Origin: Taklimakanibacter deserti
GTDB lineage: Bacteria; Pseudomonadota; Alphaproteobacteria; Rhizobiales; Aestuariivirgaceae
Reading direction: 5' to 3'
Length of the DNA: 64,000 nucleotides
Assembly: GCA_003574785.1 (NCBI GenBank)
Contig: QORU01000012.1
Span: forward strand, 62,001-126,000
Shown here: one piece after another, positions 8,369 to 17,962 of the stretch
Numbering within the stretch: the stretch's first letter is position 1
Layout: every line of letters starts with the position of its first letter
Notes under the pieces: model-generated
What the model saw: only the letters and a program-made list of their open reading frames with translations
What the model was told of the DNA's origin: nothing
The model's database searches: none
Made by a program: the position numbers and the translations under genes

Positions 8369-11068
8369 ATGAACGACATGAACGCCCAGAGGGATGCTGT
8401 CGCGGCGACACCGATGATGGCCCAGTATCTCGAGATCAAGGCGGCCCATCCCGGTTGCCTCCTGTTCTATCGCATGGGCGATTTCTATGAATTGTTCTTC
8501 GCCGACGCCGAGGCGGCGTCGCGGGTCCTGGGGATAGCGCTGACCAAGCGCGGCCGCCATCTGGGCGAGGAGATCCCGATGTGCGGCGTGCCGATCCATT
8601 CCTCCGACCAGTATCTGGAGCGGCTGATCCGCGCCGGCCATCGCGTCGCCATTTGCGAGCAGCTCGAAGACCCGGCCGAGGCGAAGAAGCGGGGGGCCAA
8701 ATCCGTCGTCCGCCGCGACGTCATCCGCCTCATCACGCCCGGCACTTTGACCGAGGACACGCTGCTCAAGAGCGCCAAGAACAACTTCATCGCCAGCCTG
8801 GCGCGCATCAAGGCGGATGCGAGCCTGGCGCTCGCTTTCGCCGACATCTCGTCCGGCGAATTCGTCGTCATCCCGGTCTCAGGCGACCGCCTGGCGGCCG
8901 AGCTTGCCGCACTCGAGCCCGGCGAGATCATCTATCCCGATGGGCTCGCCGAACCAAACCTCGTATTCCAACTCGAGGCTACGGGGGCGGCGCTGACGCC
9001 CTTGGCCGCGAGCCGTTTCGACAGCACGGCCGCGGAGAAGCGGCTCAAGGATCATTTCGGCGTCTCGGCGCTCGACGGCTTCGGCGCCTTCACCCGGGCG
9101 GAAGTCGCGAGCCTCGGAACCCTTCTCGATTACGTGCTCCTGACCCAGGTCGGCCGGGTGCCGGTCCTGCGCGCGCCACGGCGCGAGGAGCCGTCCGACC
9201 GGATGATCATCGACCAGGCCACGCGCACCAATCTCGAGCTGACGAAGAGCCTGGCCGGCGAGACGGGGACGAGCCTGCTGTCGATCCTCGACCGCACCGT
9301 CACCGCCGCGGGTGCGAGGCTCCTGACGCGAAGGCTCGCGTCGCCTCTGACCGATCCGCAAGCGATCTCGAGCCGGCTCGATTCGGTGAGCTTCTTCGTC
9401 GAGGCACGCGATCTGCGCGAAAGCGCACGCAAGGAGCTGCGCCAGTTCCCCGATATCGAGCGGGCCTTGTCGCGCCTGGCGCTGGGGCGCGGCGGCCCGC
9501 GCGACCTGGCCTCGCTTTGCGCCGGCTTGCAGGCGGCCGAGGTGCTGAATGAGAGACTGCGCCAGCCGCAAGGTTTCTCGGCTCTGTCGGCGGAGCTCAC
9601 GCAGGCCGAAGCCGTATTGTCCGACCGGCCGGCCGTGCTTCTCGCCGATCTTGCCGCGGTGCTGGGCGAGGACCTGCCGCTCAATGCCCGCGATGGCGGC
9701 TTCGTCAAGGAGGGCTATTCGCAGGAGCTCGACGACCATCGCCGGCTGCGCGACGAGACGAAGCAGGTCATCGCGCAATTGCAGGCCGATTATGCCGGGG
9801 AAACCGGCATCAAGTCGCTGAAGATCAAGCACAACAATGTGCTGGGCTATTTCATCGAGGTGACGGCGCAAAATGCAGCGCCCCTGCAGGCGCCGCCGCA
9901 TAATGCGAAATTCTTCCACCGCCAGACGATCGCGAGCGCCGTGCGCTTCGTGACGCAGGAGCTCTCGACGCTCGAGGAGCGCATCGCGTCTGCCGCCAAT
10001 CGCGCGCTGGCGCTGGAGCTCGAGATCTTCGAGCGCCTGACCGAGGCCGTCAAAGCGCAATCGCACCGCCTCTCGGCCATGGCCGAGGCCATCGCCACGA
10101 TCGACGTCGCCTCCGCTCTCGCCGAACTGGCCGCCCGACGCAATTACGTGCGTCCGGCCGTCGATCGCTCGCTTCGCATCGATATCGCGCAAGGCCGCCA
10201 TCCGGTGGTCGAGGCGATGCTCGTGCAAAAAGCCGAGACGCCTTTCGTCGCCAACGACTGCCGCTTGTCTTCCGACGACAAGCGCATCTGGCTCCTGACC
10301 GGGCCCAACATGGCAGGCAAGTCGACTTTTCTCCGCCAGAACGCGCTGATCGTGATCATGGCGCAAATGGGCTCGTTCGTTCCGGCCAGATCGGCGCATC
10401 TCGGCATTGTCGACCGCCTGTTCAGCCGCGTGGGTGCCGCCGACGACCTGGCGCGCGGACGCTCGACCTTCATGGTCGAGATGGTCGAGACGGCAGCCAT
10501 TCTCAATCAGGCGACCGAACGCTCCTTCGTCATCCTGGACGAGATCGGGCGCGGCACCGCGACCTTCGACGGCCTGTCCATCGCCTGGGCGGCGGTCGAG
10601 CATCTGCATGAGGTCAATCGCTCGCGTGCCTTGTTCGCCACGCATTATCACGAGCTCACGGCGCTTGCCGGCAGGCTCACCGGCGTCGCCAATGCGACGG
10701 TCAAGGTGCGCGAATGGCAGGGCGATGTGGTGTTCCTGCATGAAGTGGTGGCGGGCGTCGCCGATCGCTCCTACGGTATCCAGGTGGCGAAGCTCGCCGG
10801 CCTCCCCGCGCCGGTGATCACGCGCGCCGCCGAGGTCCTGGCCTTGCTCGAAAAGAAGGACGAGCCGGGGGCGGGTGCCGATTCGCTCTTCGCCGACCTG
10901 CCGCTCTTCTCCGTCGCGCGCCCCAGATCGGCGAGCCCCGCCGTTGCTGCGGAACCGACCGCGCTCGAGACGCGCTTGGCCGAGATCGTGCCCGATGATC
11001 TCTCGCCGCGCGATGCGCTGGCGCTGCTTTATGAATTGCGCGCCATGCTCAAGCGATCGCCGCAATGA
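8369..11068 (+). CDS. mutS: DNA mismatch repair protein MutS
   Basis: An 899-residue protein from ATG 8369 (another ATG at 8378 is possible). The N-terminal mismatch-recognition Phe-x-Glu is visible in YRMGDFYELF. Connector, lever and clamp regions follow. The ATPase domain has Walker A GPNMAGKST near residue 645 and Walker B VILDEIGRGT. The C-terminal region carries the helix-turn-helix dimer contacts. MutS binds mismatches and recruits MutL. Its stop overlaps the start of glnD by ATGA, so the two are translationally coupled; mutS next to glnD is a familiar alphaproteobacterial order. Confidence 0.97.
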   Translation: MNDMNAQRDAVAATPMMAQYLEIKAAHPGCLLFYRMGDFYELFFADAEAASRVLGIALTKRGRHLGEEIPMCGVPIHSSDQYLERLIRAGHRVAICEQLEDPAEAKKRGAKSVVRRDVIRLITPGTLTEDTLLKSAKNNFIASLARIKADASLALAFADISSGEFVVIPVSGDRLAAELAALEPGEIIYPDGLAEPNLVFQLEATGAALTPLAASRFDSTAAEKRLKDHFGVSALDGFGAFTRAEVASLGTLLDYVLLTQVGRVPVLRAPRREEPSDRMIIDQATRTNLELTKSLAGETGTSLLSILDRTVTAAGARLLTRRLASPLTDPQAISSRLDSVSFFVEARDLRESARKELRQFPDIERALSRLALGRGGPRDLASLCAGLQAAEVLNERLRQPQGFSALSAELTQAEAVLSDRPAVLLADLAAVLGEDLPLNARDGGFVKEGYSQELDDHRRLRDETKQVIAQLQADYAGETGIKSLKIKHNNVLGYFIEVTAQNAAPLQAPPHNAKFFHRQTIASAVRFVTQELSTLEERIASAANRALALELEIFERLTEAVKAQSHRLSAMAEAIATIDVASALAELAARRNYVRPAVDRSLRIDIAQGRHPVVEAMLVQKAETPFVANDCRLSSDDKRIWLLTGPNMAGKSTFLRQNALIVIMAQMGSFVPARSAHLGIVDRLFSRVGAADDLARGRSTFMVEMVETAAILNQATERSFVILDEIGRGTATFDGLSIAWAAVEHLHEVNRSRALFATHYHELTALAGRLTGVANATVKVREWQGDVVFLHEVVAGVADRSYGIQVAKLAGLPAPVITRAAEVLALLEKKDEPGAGADSLFADLPLFSVARPRSASPAVAAEPTALETRLAEIVPDDLSPRDALALLYELRAMLKRSPQ

Positions 11069-13818
11069 CGCCCGCGAAAAAGCTGCCGGCCTTGGTAGAT
11101 GGTGCCGCGCTGCGCCAGAGGCTGGCCGAGCTTGGCTCCGGCCCCGACTTGCGCAAGCGCGTGGTCGAGATCCTCAAGGAGACGATCAAGGCGGCGCGCG
11201 CCGAGGCCGAACGCCGCCTGATGGCGGACGGCAAGGGCACGCAATGCGCGATGCTCCTGGCCCGAGCGCAGGATGAGATCATTCATGCGCTCTATGACTA
11301 TGCCGTGCGCAAGCTCTACCGCGCTTCCAATCCTTCAGAGGCCGAGCGGCTCACCATCGTTGCCGTTGGCGGCTATGGGCGCGGCACGCTGGCGCCGGGC
11401 TCCGACATCGATCTCCTGTTCCTCTTACCCTACAAGCAGACCGGCTGGAGCGAGAGCGTCATCGAATTCATTCTCTACTCGCTGTGGGACACGCGCCTCA
11501 AGGTCGGCCACGCGACGAGGAGCGTCGATGACTGCATCAGGCTGGCGCAATCGGACTCGACCATCCTCACCGCCATCCTCGAGGCGCGCTTTATCTGCGG
11601 GGAGCCGACGCTCTTCGAAACATTGACCAAGCGCTTCCGCAAGGAGATCGCCGCCAAGGGGGCGAAGGCCTTCGTCGCGAGCAAGCTTGCCGAGCGCGAC
11701 GAGCGCCATTTCAAGGCGGGCGAAAGCCGCTATCTGGTCGAGCCCGATGTCAAGAATGGCAAGGGCGGCCTGCGCGATCTGCATACTTTGTTCTGGATCG
11801 CGAAATTCCTGTCGGGCGCCAATTCGACCAAGGAACTGGCCGAGAAGGGCGTGTTCACGAAGGACGAGCTGGCGCTGTTCGAGAAGAGCGAGGATTTCCT
11901 GTGGGCGGTGCGCTGCCATTTGCACTTCGTCGCCAAGCGCGCCGAGGACCGCTTGAGCTTCGACCGCCAGCCCGATCTCGCCGAGCGCCTGGGCTACAAG
12001 GCGCATGCCGGCTTGAAGCATGTCGAGCGCTTCATGAAGCATTATTTCCTGGTCGCCAAGGATGTCGGCGACCTGACCCGCATATTCTCGGCCTCGCTCG
12101 AGGCCAAGGAAATGAAGGCAACGCCGGTCTTCGGCCGGATGCTCGGCCGGTTCGCTTCGCGCCGCTCGGGCCTGATCGAAGGGGCGCCCGATTTTCGCAT
12201 CGAAGCCAACCGCCTGACCATTGCGGATGAAGACGTGCTGATCAAGACGCCGATCAACATCATCCGGCTCTTCTGGCTGGCGGCCGAGAAGGACCTCGAA
12301 ATCCACCCCGATGCGCTCAAGGCGGTGCGGCGCAATCTTTCGCGCATCGACAAGGATCTGCGCGTCGAGCCCGAGGCCAATGCTCTGTTCTTGCGCATGC
12401 TGACCGACGCGCGCGATCCCGAGACGGCCTTGCGGCGCATGAACGAGGCGGGCGTGCTCGGCCGCTTCATCCCCGAATTCGGCCGGATCGTCGCCATGAT
12501 GCAATTCAACATGTACCATCACTATACGGTCGACGAGCATCTGATCCGCGCCGTCGGCATTCTCGCGGCAATCGAGCGCGGGCGCTTTTCCTCGGACCAT
12601 CCGCTGTCGACCGAGATCTTTCCGACCGTGTCGAGCCGCCGGGCGCTCTATGTCGCGGTTCTCCTCCATGACATTGCCAAGGGTCGCAAGGAAAGCCATT
12701 CCATCGCCGGCGAGCGCGTGGCGAAGACCCTGTGCCCGCGATTGGGCCTCTCGGCGCCCGAGACCGAGACGGTCGCGTGGCTCATCCGCCATCATCTTCT
12801 GATGAGCGAGACGGCGCAGATGCGCGATCTCAACGACTTCAAGACCATCCTCGATTTCGCCAATGTCGTGCAGTCGCCGGAGCGCCTGAAGCTTTTGCTC
12901 ATCCTCACCGTCGCCGACATCCGCGCGGTCGGGCCCACCGCTTGGAACGGCTGGAAGGGCCAGCTCCTGCGCACGCTCTATTTCGAGACCGAGCCTATCT
13001 TGTCCGGCGGGCATACCAGCATCTCGCGCAAGGAGCGCGTCGCCGAGGCGCAGGCGAGATTCTTCGCCCATCATCCCGGCTGGACGGTGGAACAGAAGGC
13101 CGCCTATGCGGCGCGCCACTATGATGCTTATTGGCTCAATGTCGATACCGACAAGCAGGTCGCGCATGAGCAGCTGATGGCGCGCGCCAGGGCTGAAGGC
13201 GAGCCGGTCGCGACGGAAGTCCAGACCGATGAGTTTACCGCCATCACCGAGCTCACCATCCATGCGCCGGATCATCCGCGCTTCCTAGCGCTCATCACCG
13301 GCGCCTGTGCCGCGGCCAATGCCAATATCGTCGGCGCCCAGATCTTCACCACCGCCGACAGCCTGGCGCTCGACACCATTCTCATCCAGCGGCAGTTCGC
13401 CAATAGCGAGGATGAGGCGAGGCGCGCCGAGCGGGTGGCGAGCCTCGTCCGTCAGGTGCTGAAGGGCGAGGTCAGGATCAAGGACCTGATTGCCAAGGTC
13501 CAGCATCCGGAAGCGCGGCTCCAGGCCTTCACTGTGCCGCCGCGCGTCATCATCGACAATGAATCGTCCAACCTCTTCACCGTGATCGAGGTGAACGGCC
13601 TCGACCGCGTCGGCATCCTCTATGATCTGACCGAGGCGCTCTATCACCTCAGTCTCAATATCGGCTCGGCCCATATCACGACCTATGGCGAGCGTGTCAT
13701 CGACGTCTTTTATGTGACCGACCTGACCGGCGCCAAGATCGTGAGCGCGCCGCGCCATGCCGAGATCGAGCGCCGACTTTTGGCCGTACTTGCCAAGCAG
13801 AAAGAGGCGGCACTCTAG
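11065..13818 (+). CDS. glnD: Bifunctional PII uridylyltransferase/uridylyl-removing enzyme GlnD
   Basis: A 917-residue protein of normal length. Domains in order: nucleotidyltransferase with GGYGRGTLAPGSDIDLL (about residues 100-116, metal-binding Asp pair); a GlnD-type helical region; an HD phosphohydrolase domain with LHDIAKGRKESHS; and two C-terminal ACT domains (from about 730 and 840) that sense glutamine. It uridylylates PII proteins when glutamine is low and removes the UMP when glutamine is high, controlling glutamine synthetase and nitrogen transcription. It overlaps mutS by four bases. murJ follows 40 bp after its stop and may be co-transcribed. Confidence 0.97.
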   Translation: MTPAKKLPALVDGAALRQRLAELGSGPDLRKRVVEILKETIKAARAEAERRLMADGKGTQCAMLLARAQDEIIHALYDYAVRKLYRASNPSEAERLTIVAVGGYGRGTLAPGSDIDLLFLLPYKQTGWSESVIEFILYSLWDTRLKVGHATRSVDDCIRLAQSDSTILTAILEARFICGEPTLFETLTKRFRKEIAAKGAKAFVASKLAERDERHFKAGESRYLVEPDVKNGKGGLRDLHTLFWIAKFLSGANSTKELAEKGVFTKDELALFEKSEDFLWAVRCHLHFVAKRAEDRLSFDRQPDLAERLGYKAHAGLKHVERFMKHYFLVAKDVGDLTRIFSASLEAKEMKATPVFGRMLGRFASRRSGLIEGAPDFRIEANRLTIADEDVLIKTPINIIRLFWLAAEKDLEIHPDALKAVRRNLSRIDKDLRVEPEANALFLRMLTDARDPETALRRMNEAGVLGRFIPEFGRIVAMMQFNMYHHYTVDEHLIRAVGILAAIERGRFSSDHPLSTEIFPTVSSRRALYVAVLLHDIAKGRKESHSIAGERVAKTLCPRLGLSAPETETVAWLIRHHLLMSETAQMRDLNDFKTILDFANVVQSPERLKLLLILTVADIRAVGPTAWNGWKGQLLRTLYFETEPILSGGHTSISRKERVAEAQARFFAHHPGWTVEQKAAYAARHYDAYWLNVDTDKQVAHEQLMARARAEGEPVATEVQTDEFTAITELTIHAPDHPRFLALITGACAAANANIVGAQIFTTADSLALDTILIQRQFANSEDEARRAERVASLVRQVLKGEVRIKDLIAKVQHPEARLQAFTVPPRVIIDNESSNLFTVIEVNGLDRVGILYDLTEALYHLSLNIGSAHITTYGERVIDVFYVTDLTGAKIVSAPRHAEIERRLLAVLAKQKEAAL

Positions 13819-13858
13819 AGCCTTGTGAGAATCCCCCCGGCAAAATAGAAATTCAACC

Positions 13859-15427
13859 ATGACCCTCCTCAAATCGGCAGCGACCGTGGGCGGGCTCACT
13901 CTGGTGAGCCGGGCGGCGGGCTTCATTCGCGACATGCTGACCGCCTCCGTGCTCGGCACCGGCCCGGTGGCGCAGGCCTTCGTCGTCGCCTTCCGCTTCC
14001 CCAACCTGTTCCGTTCGCTCTTCGCCGAGGGTGCTTTCAACTCGGCCTTCGTGCCGATGTTCGCCAAGAAGCTGGAGGGGGGCGGGGAAAGCGAGGCGCG
14101 AAGCTTCGCCGAGGACATCTTCGCGGTCATGTTCGCCTGGCTGCTTTTGTTCACGGCCCTGGCGCAGATCGCCATGCCGCTCCTGATGTATGGCATCGCC
14201 CCAGGCTTCGCCGATGAGCCGGCGAAGTTCGACCTCTCGGTGGCGCTCACCCGCATTGCCTTTCCCTATCTGCTGTTCATGTCCTTGACCGCCTTGCAGT
14301 CGGGCGTCCTCAACAGCCTGCGCCGCTTCGTCGCCGCGGCCTGTGCGCCGATCCTGCTCAACCTGGTCATGATCGCGACCTTGCTCTTCGTCCGCTATAT
14401 GGGCTGGGGCGACAGCGAATTGACCGGCTATGCCCTGGTCTGGGGCGTGTGCGCCGCGGGCGTCGCCCAGTTCCTCTTGCTCTATATCGCCTGCAGCCGC
14501 GCCAATATGCGCATGCGTCTCAAATGGCCGAAGCTGACCCCCGACGCGAAACGGCTGATCCGCCTCGGCATACCGGGCGTAATAGCCGGCGGCATCACGC
14601 AAGTGAACATCCTGATCGCCACCATGATCGCGACGACCATCGATCGCGCCGTGTCCTATCTCTATTATGCCGACCGCGTCTATCAGCTGCCTTTGGGCGT
14701 CGTCGGCGTCGCCATCGGCGTCGTGCTCTTGCCGGAAATGGCGCGCAAATTGCGCGCCGGCGACGAGGCGGGAGCGCTGCTCAGCCAGAACCGGGCGCTC
14801 GAATTCGCGCTCTTCCTCACTTTGCCCGCGACCATCGCGCTCATCGCCATTCCCTTCGCCATCGTCAATGTCTGTTTCGAGCACGGCGTCTTCGTCAGGA
14901 GCGATTCGATCGCCACCTCTTACGCGCTCGCGGCCTTCGCCATGGGCTTGCCTGCCTTCGTCATCAACAAGGTGTTCTCGCCGGGCTTCTTCGCGCGCGA
15001 GGACACCAAGCGGCCGATGATGTTCGCCATCACCTCGGTCGTCGTGAATGTGGTGGGGAGCTTCGTCCTGTCGCGCTACATCGGCCATGTCGGCATCGCG
15101 CTTGCGACCGCGCTCGCGGCCTGGGTCAATGCGACGTTGCTCGGCGTGACGCTCGGCCGTTACGGGCACTTCACCGCCGATCAGCGTCTGCGCAGCCGCC
15201 TGCCGCGCATCATCGCCGCAAGCCTCGTCATGGGCGCCATCCTCCTGGGCGGCTTCTATTTCGCCGCCCCCATCTTCACCGACAGCCATCCGCTATGGCT
15301 GCGCGCGCTGGTGCTCATCGGGCTCGTCGCCCTGGGGGGCATCAGCTATTTCCTGCTCGCCCATCTCTTCGGCGCGATGAAGCTCAGCGAGATCAGGAAG
15401 ATGACGCGTCGCGGGCCGGCGGCGTAA
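13859..15427 (+). CDS. murJ: Lipid II flippase MurJ (MviN)
   Basis: A 522-residue integral membrane protein of the MOP exporter superfamily with about 14 hydrophobic helices. The N-terminus has the family pattern TVGGLTLVSRAAGFIRDM followed by AFVVAFRFPNLFRSLFAEGAFNSAF, whose Arg residues line the lipid II cavity. MurJ flips the peptidoglycan precursor to the periplasmic face of the membrane. It sits downstream of glnD and is followed by the convergent Fic toxin gene only about 10 bp beyond its stop. Confidence 0.96.
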   Translation: MTLLKSAATVGGLTLVSRAAGFIRDMLTASVLGTGPVAQAFVVAFRFPNLFRSLFAEGAFNSAFVPMFAKKLEGGGESEARSFAEDIFAVMFAWLLLFTALAQIAMPLLMYGIAPGFADEPAKFDLSVALTRIAFPYLLFMSLTALQSGVLNSLRRFVAAACAPILLNLVMIATLLFVRYMGWGDSELTGYALVWGVCAAGVAQFLLLYIACSRANMRMRLKWPKLTPDAKRLIRLGIPGVIAGGITQVNILIATMIATTIDRAVSYLYYADRVYQLPLGVVGVAIGVVLLPEMARKLRAGDEAGALLSQNRALEFALFLTLPATIALIAIPFAIVNVCFEHGVFVRSDSIATSYALAAFAMGLPAFVINKVFSPGFFAREDTKRPMMFAITSVVVNVVGSFVLSRYIGHVGIALATALAAWVNATLLGVTLGRYGHFTADQRLRSRLPRIIAASLVMGAILLGGFYFAAPIFTDSHPLWLRALVLIGLVALGGISYFLLAHLFGAMKLSEIRKMTRRGPAA

Positions 15428-15437
15428 ATGCAAATAG

Positions 15438-16022
15438 TCAGGTCTTCAGTCGAACAAGTTCAGTCCGCAGCAGGTGCACTTCGCCACTAAAACTGGCGAT
15501 CATCGCGGCCAAGAAAGAGGCGGGCTCGATCCGGGACAGATCGAGCGGGTATCCGGCCCGCGCAGCGATCAAAAAGAGAAAGCTGAGCTGAGATCGCCCA
15601 TTGCCGTCGCGAAACGGGTGAATGGCGTTGAGCTCAGCCAGGTATTCGGCGGCGGCCGTTACAAACTCGTCGAAAGAACTGCTGCCGGTAAAAGGTTCGT
15701 CTTTGAGCCGCGCGAAAAGCAAATTCATTTGCGCATCGATATACTCAGGATAGCAGAAGGCGTTACCGTCCTTGGCGGTGCGGACCGTGCGATAGCGGCC
15801 AGCCCATCGATAGACATCCTGAAACAGATGGCGGTGGATCGCTTTGTAATGATTAGGATCGAAGCATCCCACGGGCAGGGGCTCCTCTGCGCGCAAGGAT
15901 GACATTTCCAGCTCGAAATCCCGAAGGGCGCCTATATGCCTGAGACCAGCTTTATTCTTGAGAACTACCGTACCTTTGTAGCAATAAGGATCATCGAAGG
16001 CATCATAGCCTCCGTAGGTCAT
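15438..16022 (-). CDS. Fic-domain protein (AMP-transferase toxin candidate)
   Basis: A 194-residue protein with the full Fic active-site motif HPFRDGNGR at residues 135-143: the catalytic His, the acidic residue for Mg and the anion-binding Gly-Asn-Gly-Arg are all present. Upstream, HYKAIHRHLFQDVYRWAGRYRTV matches the FicT/Doc-like fold. Such enzymes transfer AMP (or another nucleotide group) to proteins such as DNA gyrase and are toxic unless held by an antitoxin. The gene overlaps an upstream 69-codon ORF by ATGA, the usual antitoxin-toxin layout. It is inserted between murJ and an acetyltransferase gene, probably as an accessory module. Confidence 0.88.
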   Translation of the reverse strand: MTYGGYDAFDDPYCYKGTVVLKNKAGLRHIGALRDFELEMSSLRAEEPLPVGCFDPNHYKAIHRHLFQDVYRWAGRYRTVRTAKDGNAFCYPEYIDAQMNLLFARLKDEPFTGSSSFDEFVTAAAEYLAELNAIHPFRDGNGRSQLSFLFLIAARAGYPLDLSRIEPASFLAAMIASFSGEVHLLRTELVRLKT

Positions 16023-16228
16023 TTCCGATCACTGTTTGCTTTATAGGCACGTAGAACCACGGCTCGCTTTTCGTCCTGGCTCAGACCAGCGCCCTTCAGT
16101 TGGTCCAGACGCTTCTGGCTTGTAGTACCGAGCCGCAGTCCTTCGACAGCCGAAATAGCCGCGAACGCCCTTGCACCGAGCACCTGCGATTTCGATCTGG
16201 GTTTGCGCTTGTCAGAGAATGAATTCAT
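16019..16228 (-). CDS. Putative Fic antitoxin (VbhA/FicA-like)
   Basis: A 69-residue, basic, mostly helical protein directly upstream of the Fic gene and overlapping its start by four bases. Antitoxins of class I Fic modules block ATP binding with a helix carrying (S/T)xxxE(G/N). Here residues 21-32 read AFAAISAVEGLR: Glu29-Gly30 fits, but the Ser is at -3 (residue 26) and Ile is at the canonical -4 position. Position and the Glu-Gly support the antitoxin call; the shifted Ser is an oddity that may change inhibition strength. Confidence 0.7.
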   Translation of the reverse strand: MNSFSDKRKPRSKSQVLGARAFAAISAVEGLRLGTTSQKRLDQLKGAGLSQDEKRAVVLRAYKANSDRK

Positions 16229-16260
16229 CGGGTCACATTACACTTCTCGGCCGAGGGTTG

Positions 16261-16938
16261 CTAGTTGCCAGTGGCTTTCGTGTTCAGCGCCCTCTGCATC
16301 AGCACGGTGTCGACCCATTGCTCGTGTTTGAAGCCGACCTCGCGCAGCGTGCCGACCATGTGGAAGCCCAGGCTCTCATGCAGCGCGATCGAAGCCCTGT
16401 TGCCACTGTTGCCGATGATGGCGATCATCTGCCGCCAGGGGCCTTTCTCGCAGTCCTGGATGAGCTGGCTCAACAGCGCCCGGCCGATGCCTTCACCCGC
16501 CGCATGGCGGTCGACATAGACCGAATTCTCGATGGTGAAGCGATAGGCCGAGCGCGTCCGATAGGGTCCGGCATAGGCATAGCCGACGATCTCGGCCTTC
16601 CGCTCGGCGACGATATAGGGGAAGGCCCCACTCTTGAGGCTGCGGAAGCGGGCCCGCATGTCATCGACGCTGGGCGGTGCTTCCTCGAAGGAGGCGAGCC
16701 CCGTAGCGACGTGATCGCCATAGATGCGCTGCACGCCCGGCATGTCGGCTTCGGTCGCGGGTCTGAGAGAGAAACTGAGCGATGGCTGCATGGTGAAAGG
16801 GTCTATGCCGATATCGACAAGATGATGGAGTCCGAGCTCGCGCAAGAGCGCATTTTGCCGCCAGCGCGAACGGGGCGAGCCCGACACATAGCGCCATAGC
16901 TGCACGCGGAAATCCCTGATCCGTCCGGCGGTATCCAT
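16261..16938 (-). CDS. GNAT N-acetyltransferase with DUF1127-like N-terminal segment
   Basis: A 225-residue protein from ATG 16938 (alternative upstream ATG at 16968). From about residue 50 it is a standard GNAT domain of the phosphinothricin/methionine-sulfoximine acetyltransferase type: LRPATEADM, YAGPYRTRSAYRFTIENSVYV, then the acetyl-CoA loop GEGIGRALL and the C-terminal ALHESLGF. The first about 45 residues (RSRWRQNALLRELGLHHLVDIGID) look like the small basic DUF1127 module, which is normally a stand-alone protein of about 50 residues. Substrate is likely an amino-acid analogue or antibiotic. It is divergent from a LysR gene, with an AT-rich gap between them. Confidence 0.82.
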   Translation of the reverse strand: MDTAGRIRDFRVQLWRYVSGSPRSRWRQNALLRELGLHHLVDIGIDPFTMQPSLSFSLRPATEADMPGVQRIYGDHVATGLASFEEAPPSVDDMRARFRSLKSGAFPYIVAERKAEIVGYAYAGPYRTRSAYRFTIENSVYVDRHAAGEGIGRALLSQLIQDCEKGPWRQMIAIIGNSGNRASIALHESLGFHMVGTLREVGFKHEQWVDTVLMQRALNTKATGN

Positions 16939-16981
16939 GAATGGAAGGATCGGCGCTCCTAGCGGCAAAGTAAAATTTATA

Positions 16982-16991
16982 GTATTAATAC
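16982..16991. promoter_or_regulatory. Perfect 10-bp palindrome between divergent GNAT and LysR genes
   Basis: GTATTAATAC lies in the AT-rich intergenic gap, 21 bp before the LysR start. Its position suits a LysR operator controlling one or both genes; this is inference from layout, since LysR sites are usually longer and less perfect. Confidence 0.35.
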
Positions 16992-17011
16992 ATCAGATAA
17001 GGAAATATTTG

Positions 17012-17896
17012 ATGCAGCGGCCGAGCCTCACCCAGCTCCAGACCCTCGCCGAAGTGGCGGGCGCCGGGAGCTTCCTGGCCGCCGCCAGGAAGCTCGGCCT
17101 CACCCAGCCGGCGGTCAGCCTGCGCATCCACCAGCTCGAGCAGGCTTTGGGACTGCGGCTCATCGAAAGGGTCGGCCGGCGCGCCCAGCCGACCACCGCC
17201 GGCGCCACGCTTTTGGGCTATGTGAAGCAGATCGATGCGACGCTGGACGAGGCCTTGCGCGCGCTCTCCCGCCACAGTGCCAGTGTCGCGGGCAAAGTGC
17301 GGCTGGGTACCGGGGCCACGGCCTGCATCTATTTGCTGCCGCCGGTCTTGCGGGCGCTCAAAACCCGTTATCCGGGGATCGAGATCGCTGTCCGCACCGG
17401 CAATTCGGGAGAGATCCTGGAAGCGCTCGCCGCCAATGAGCTCGATGTGGCGGTCGTCACCTTGCCGGCGCCGGGCCGCAGCTTCGAGGTCAAGGTCATG
17501 ATCGAGGACGAGATGGTGGCGGCCTACCCCGCCGATGCCGCGCCCGCGGACAGGTTGACCCCTGCCTTCTTCGCGCGCCAGCCGGGGATACTGCTCTATG
17601 AGCCGGCCGGCAATTCCAGGCTCGTCATCGACCGATGGTTCAGAGAGGCGGGCGAGCTGGCGAGGCCCGGCATGGAGCTCGGCAATATCGAGGCGATCAA
17701 GAAGATGGTGGGGGCGGGGCTGGGTTTGAGCATCATCCCCGAGATGGCGGTAGGCCCGGGGGATGAAGGGCTCGCGGTGAGGCCCCTCTCGCCGCGCCTC
17801 CATCGCCGGATCGGCATGGTGCTGCGGCGCGACAAGGTGCCCGACAAGGCGCTCAAGGCCGTGATCAAGGCGCTGACCGGCCTTGCCAGGCGTTAA
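17012..17896 (+). CDS. LysR-family transcriptional regulator
   Basis: A 294-residue protein from ATG 17012, with AAGGAA upstream. The N-terminal winged helix-turn-helix is clear (LTQLQTLAEVAGAGSFLAAARKLGLTQPAVSLRIHQLE). From about residue 88 a periplasmic-binding-protein-like effector domain follows, with AVVTLPAP and a GAGLGLSIIPEMAV block near the end. It is divergent from the GNAT gene, and LysR proteins commonly regulate their divergent neighbour. The effector ligand is unknown. Confidence 0.9.
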   Translation: MQRPSLTQLQTLAEVAGAGSFLAAARKLGLTQPAVSLRIHQLEQALGLRLIERVGRRAQPTTAGATLLGYVKQIDATLDEALRALSRHSASVAGKVRLGTGATACIYLLPPVLRALKTRYPGIEIAVRTGNSGEILEALAANELDVAVVTLPAPGRSFEVKVMIEDEMVAAYPADAAPADRLTPAFFARQPGILLYEPAGNSRLVIDRWFREAGELARPGMELGNIEAIKKMVGAGLGLSIIPEMAVGPGDEGLAVRPLSPRLHRRIGMVLRRDKVPDKALKAVIKALTGLARR

Positions 17897-17962
17897 CAAA
17901 ACCGGCCTTCACTTGCCGAAGGTTTACGGGCATAAGCAGCCCGGTTTTTGAGGAATTCGAGA

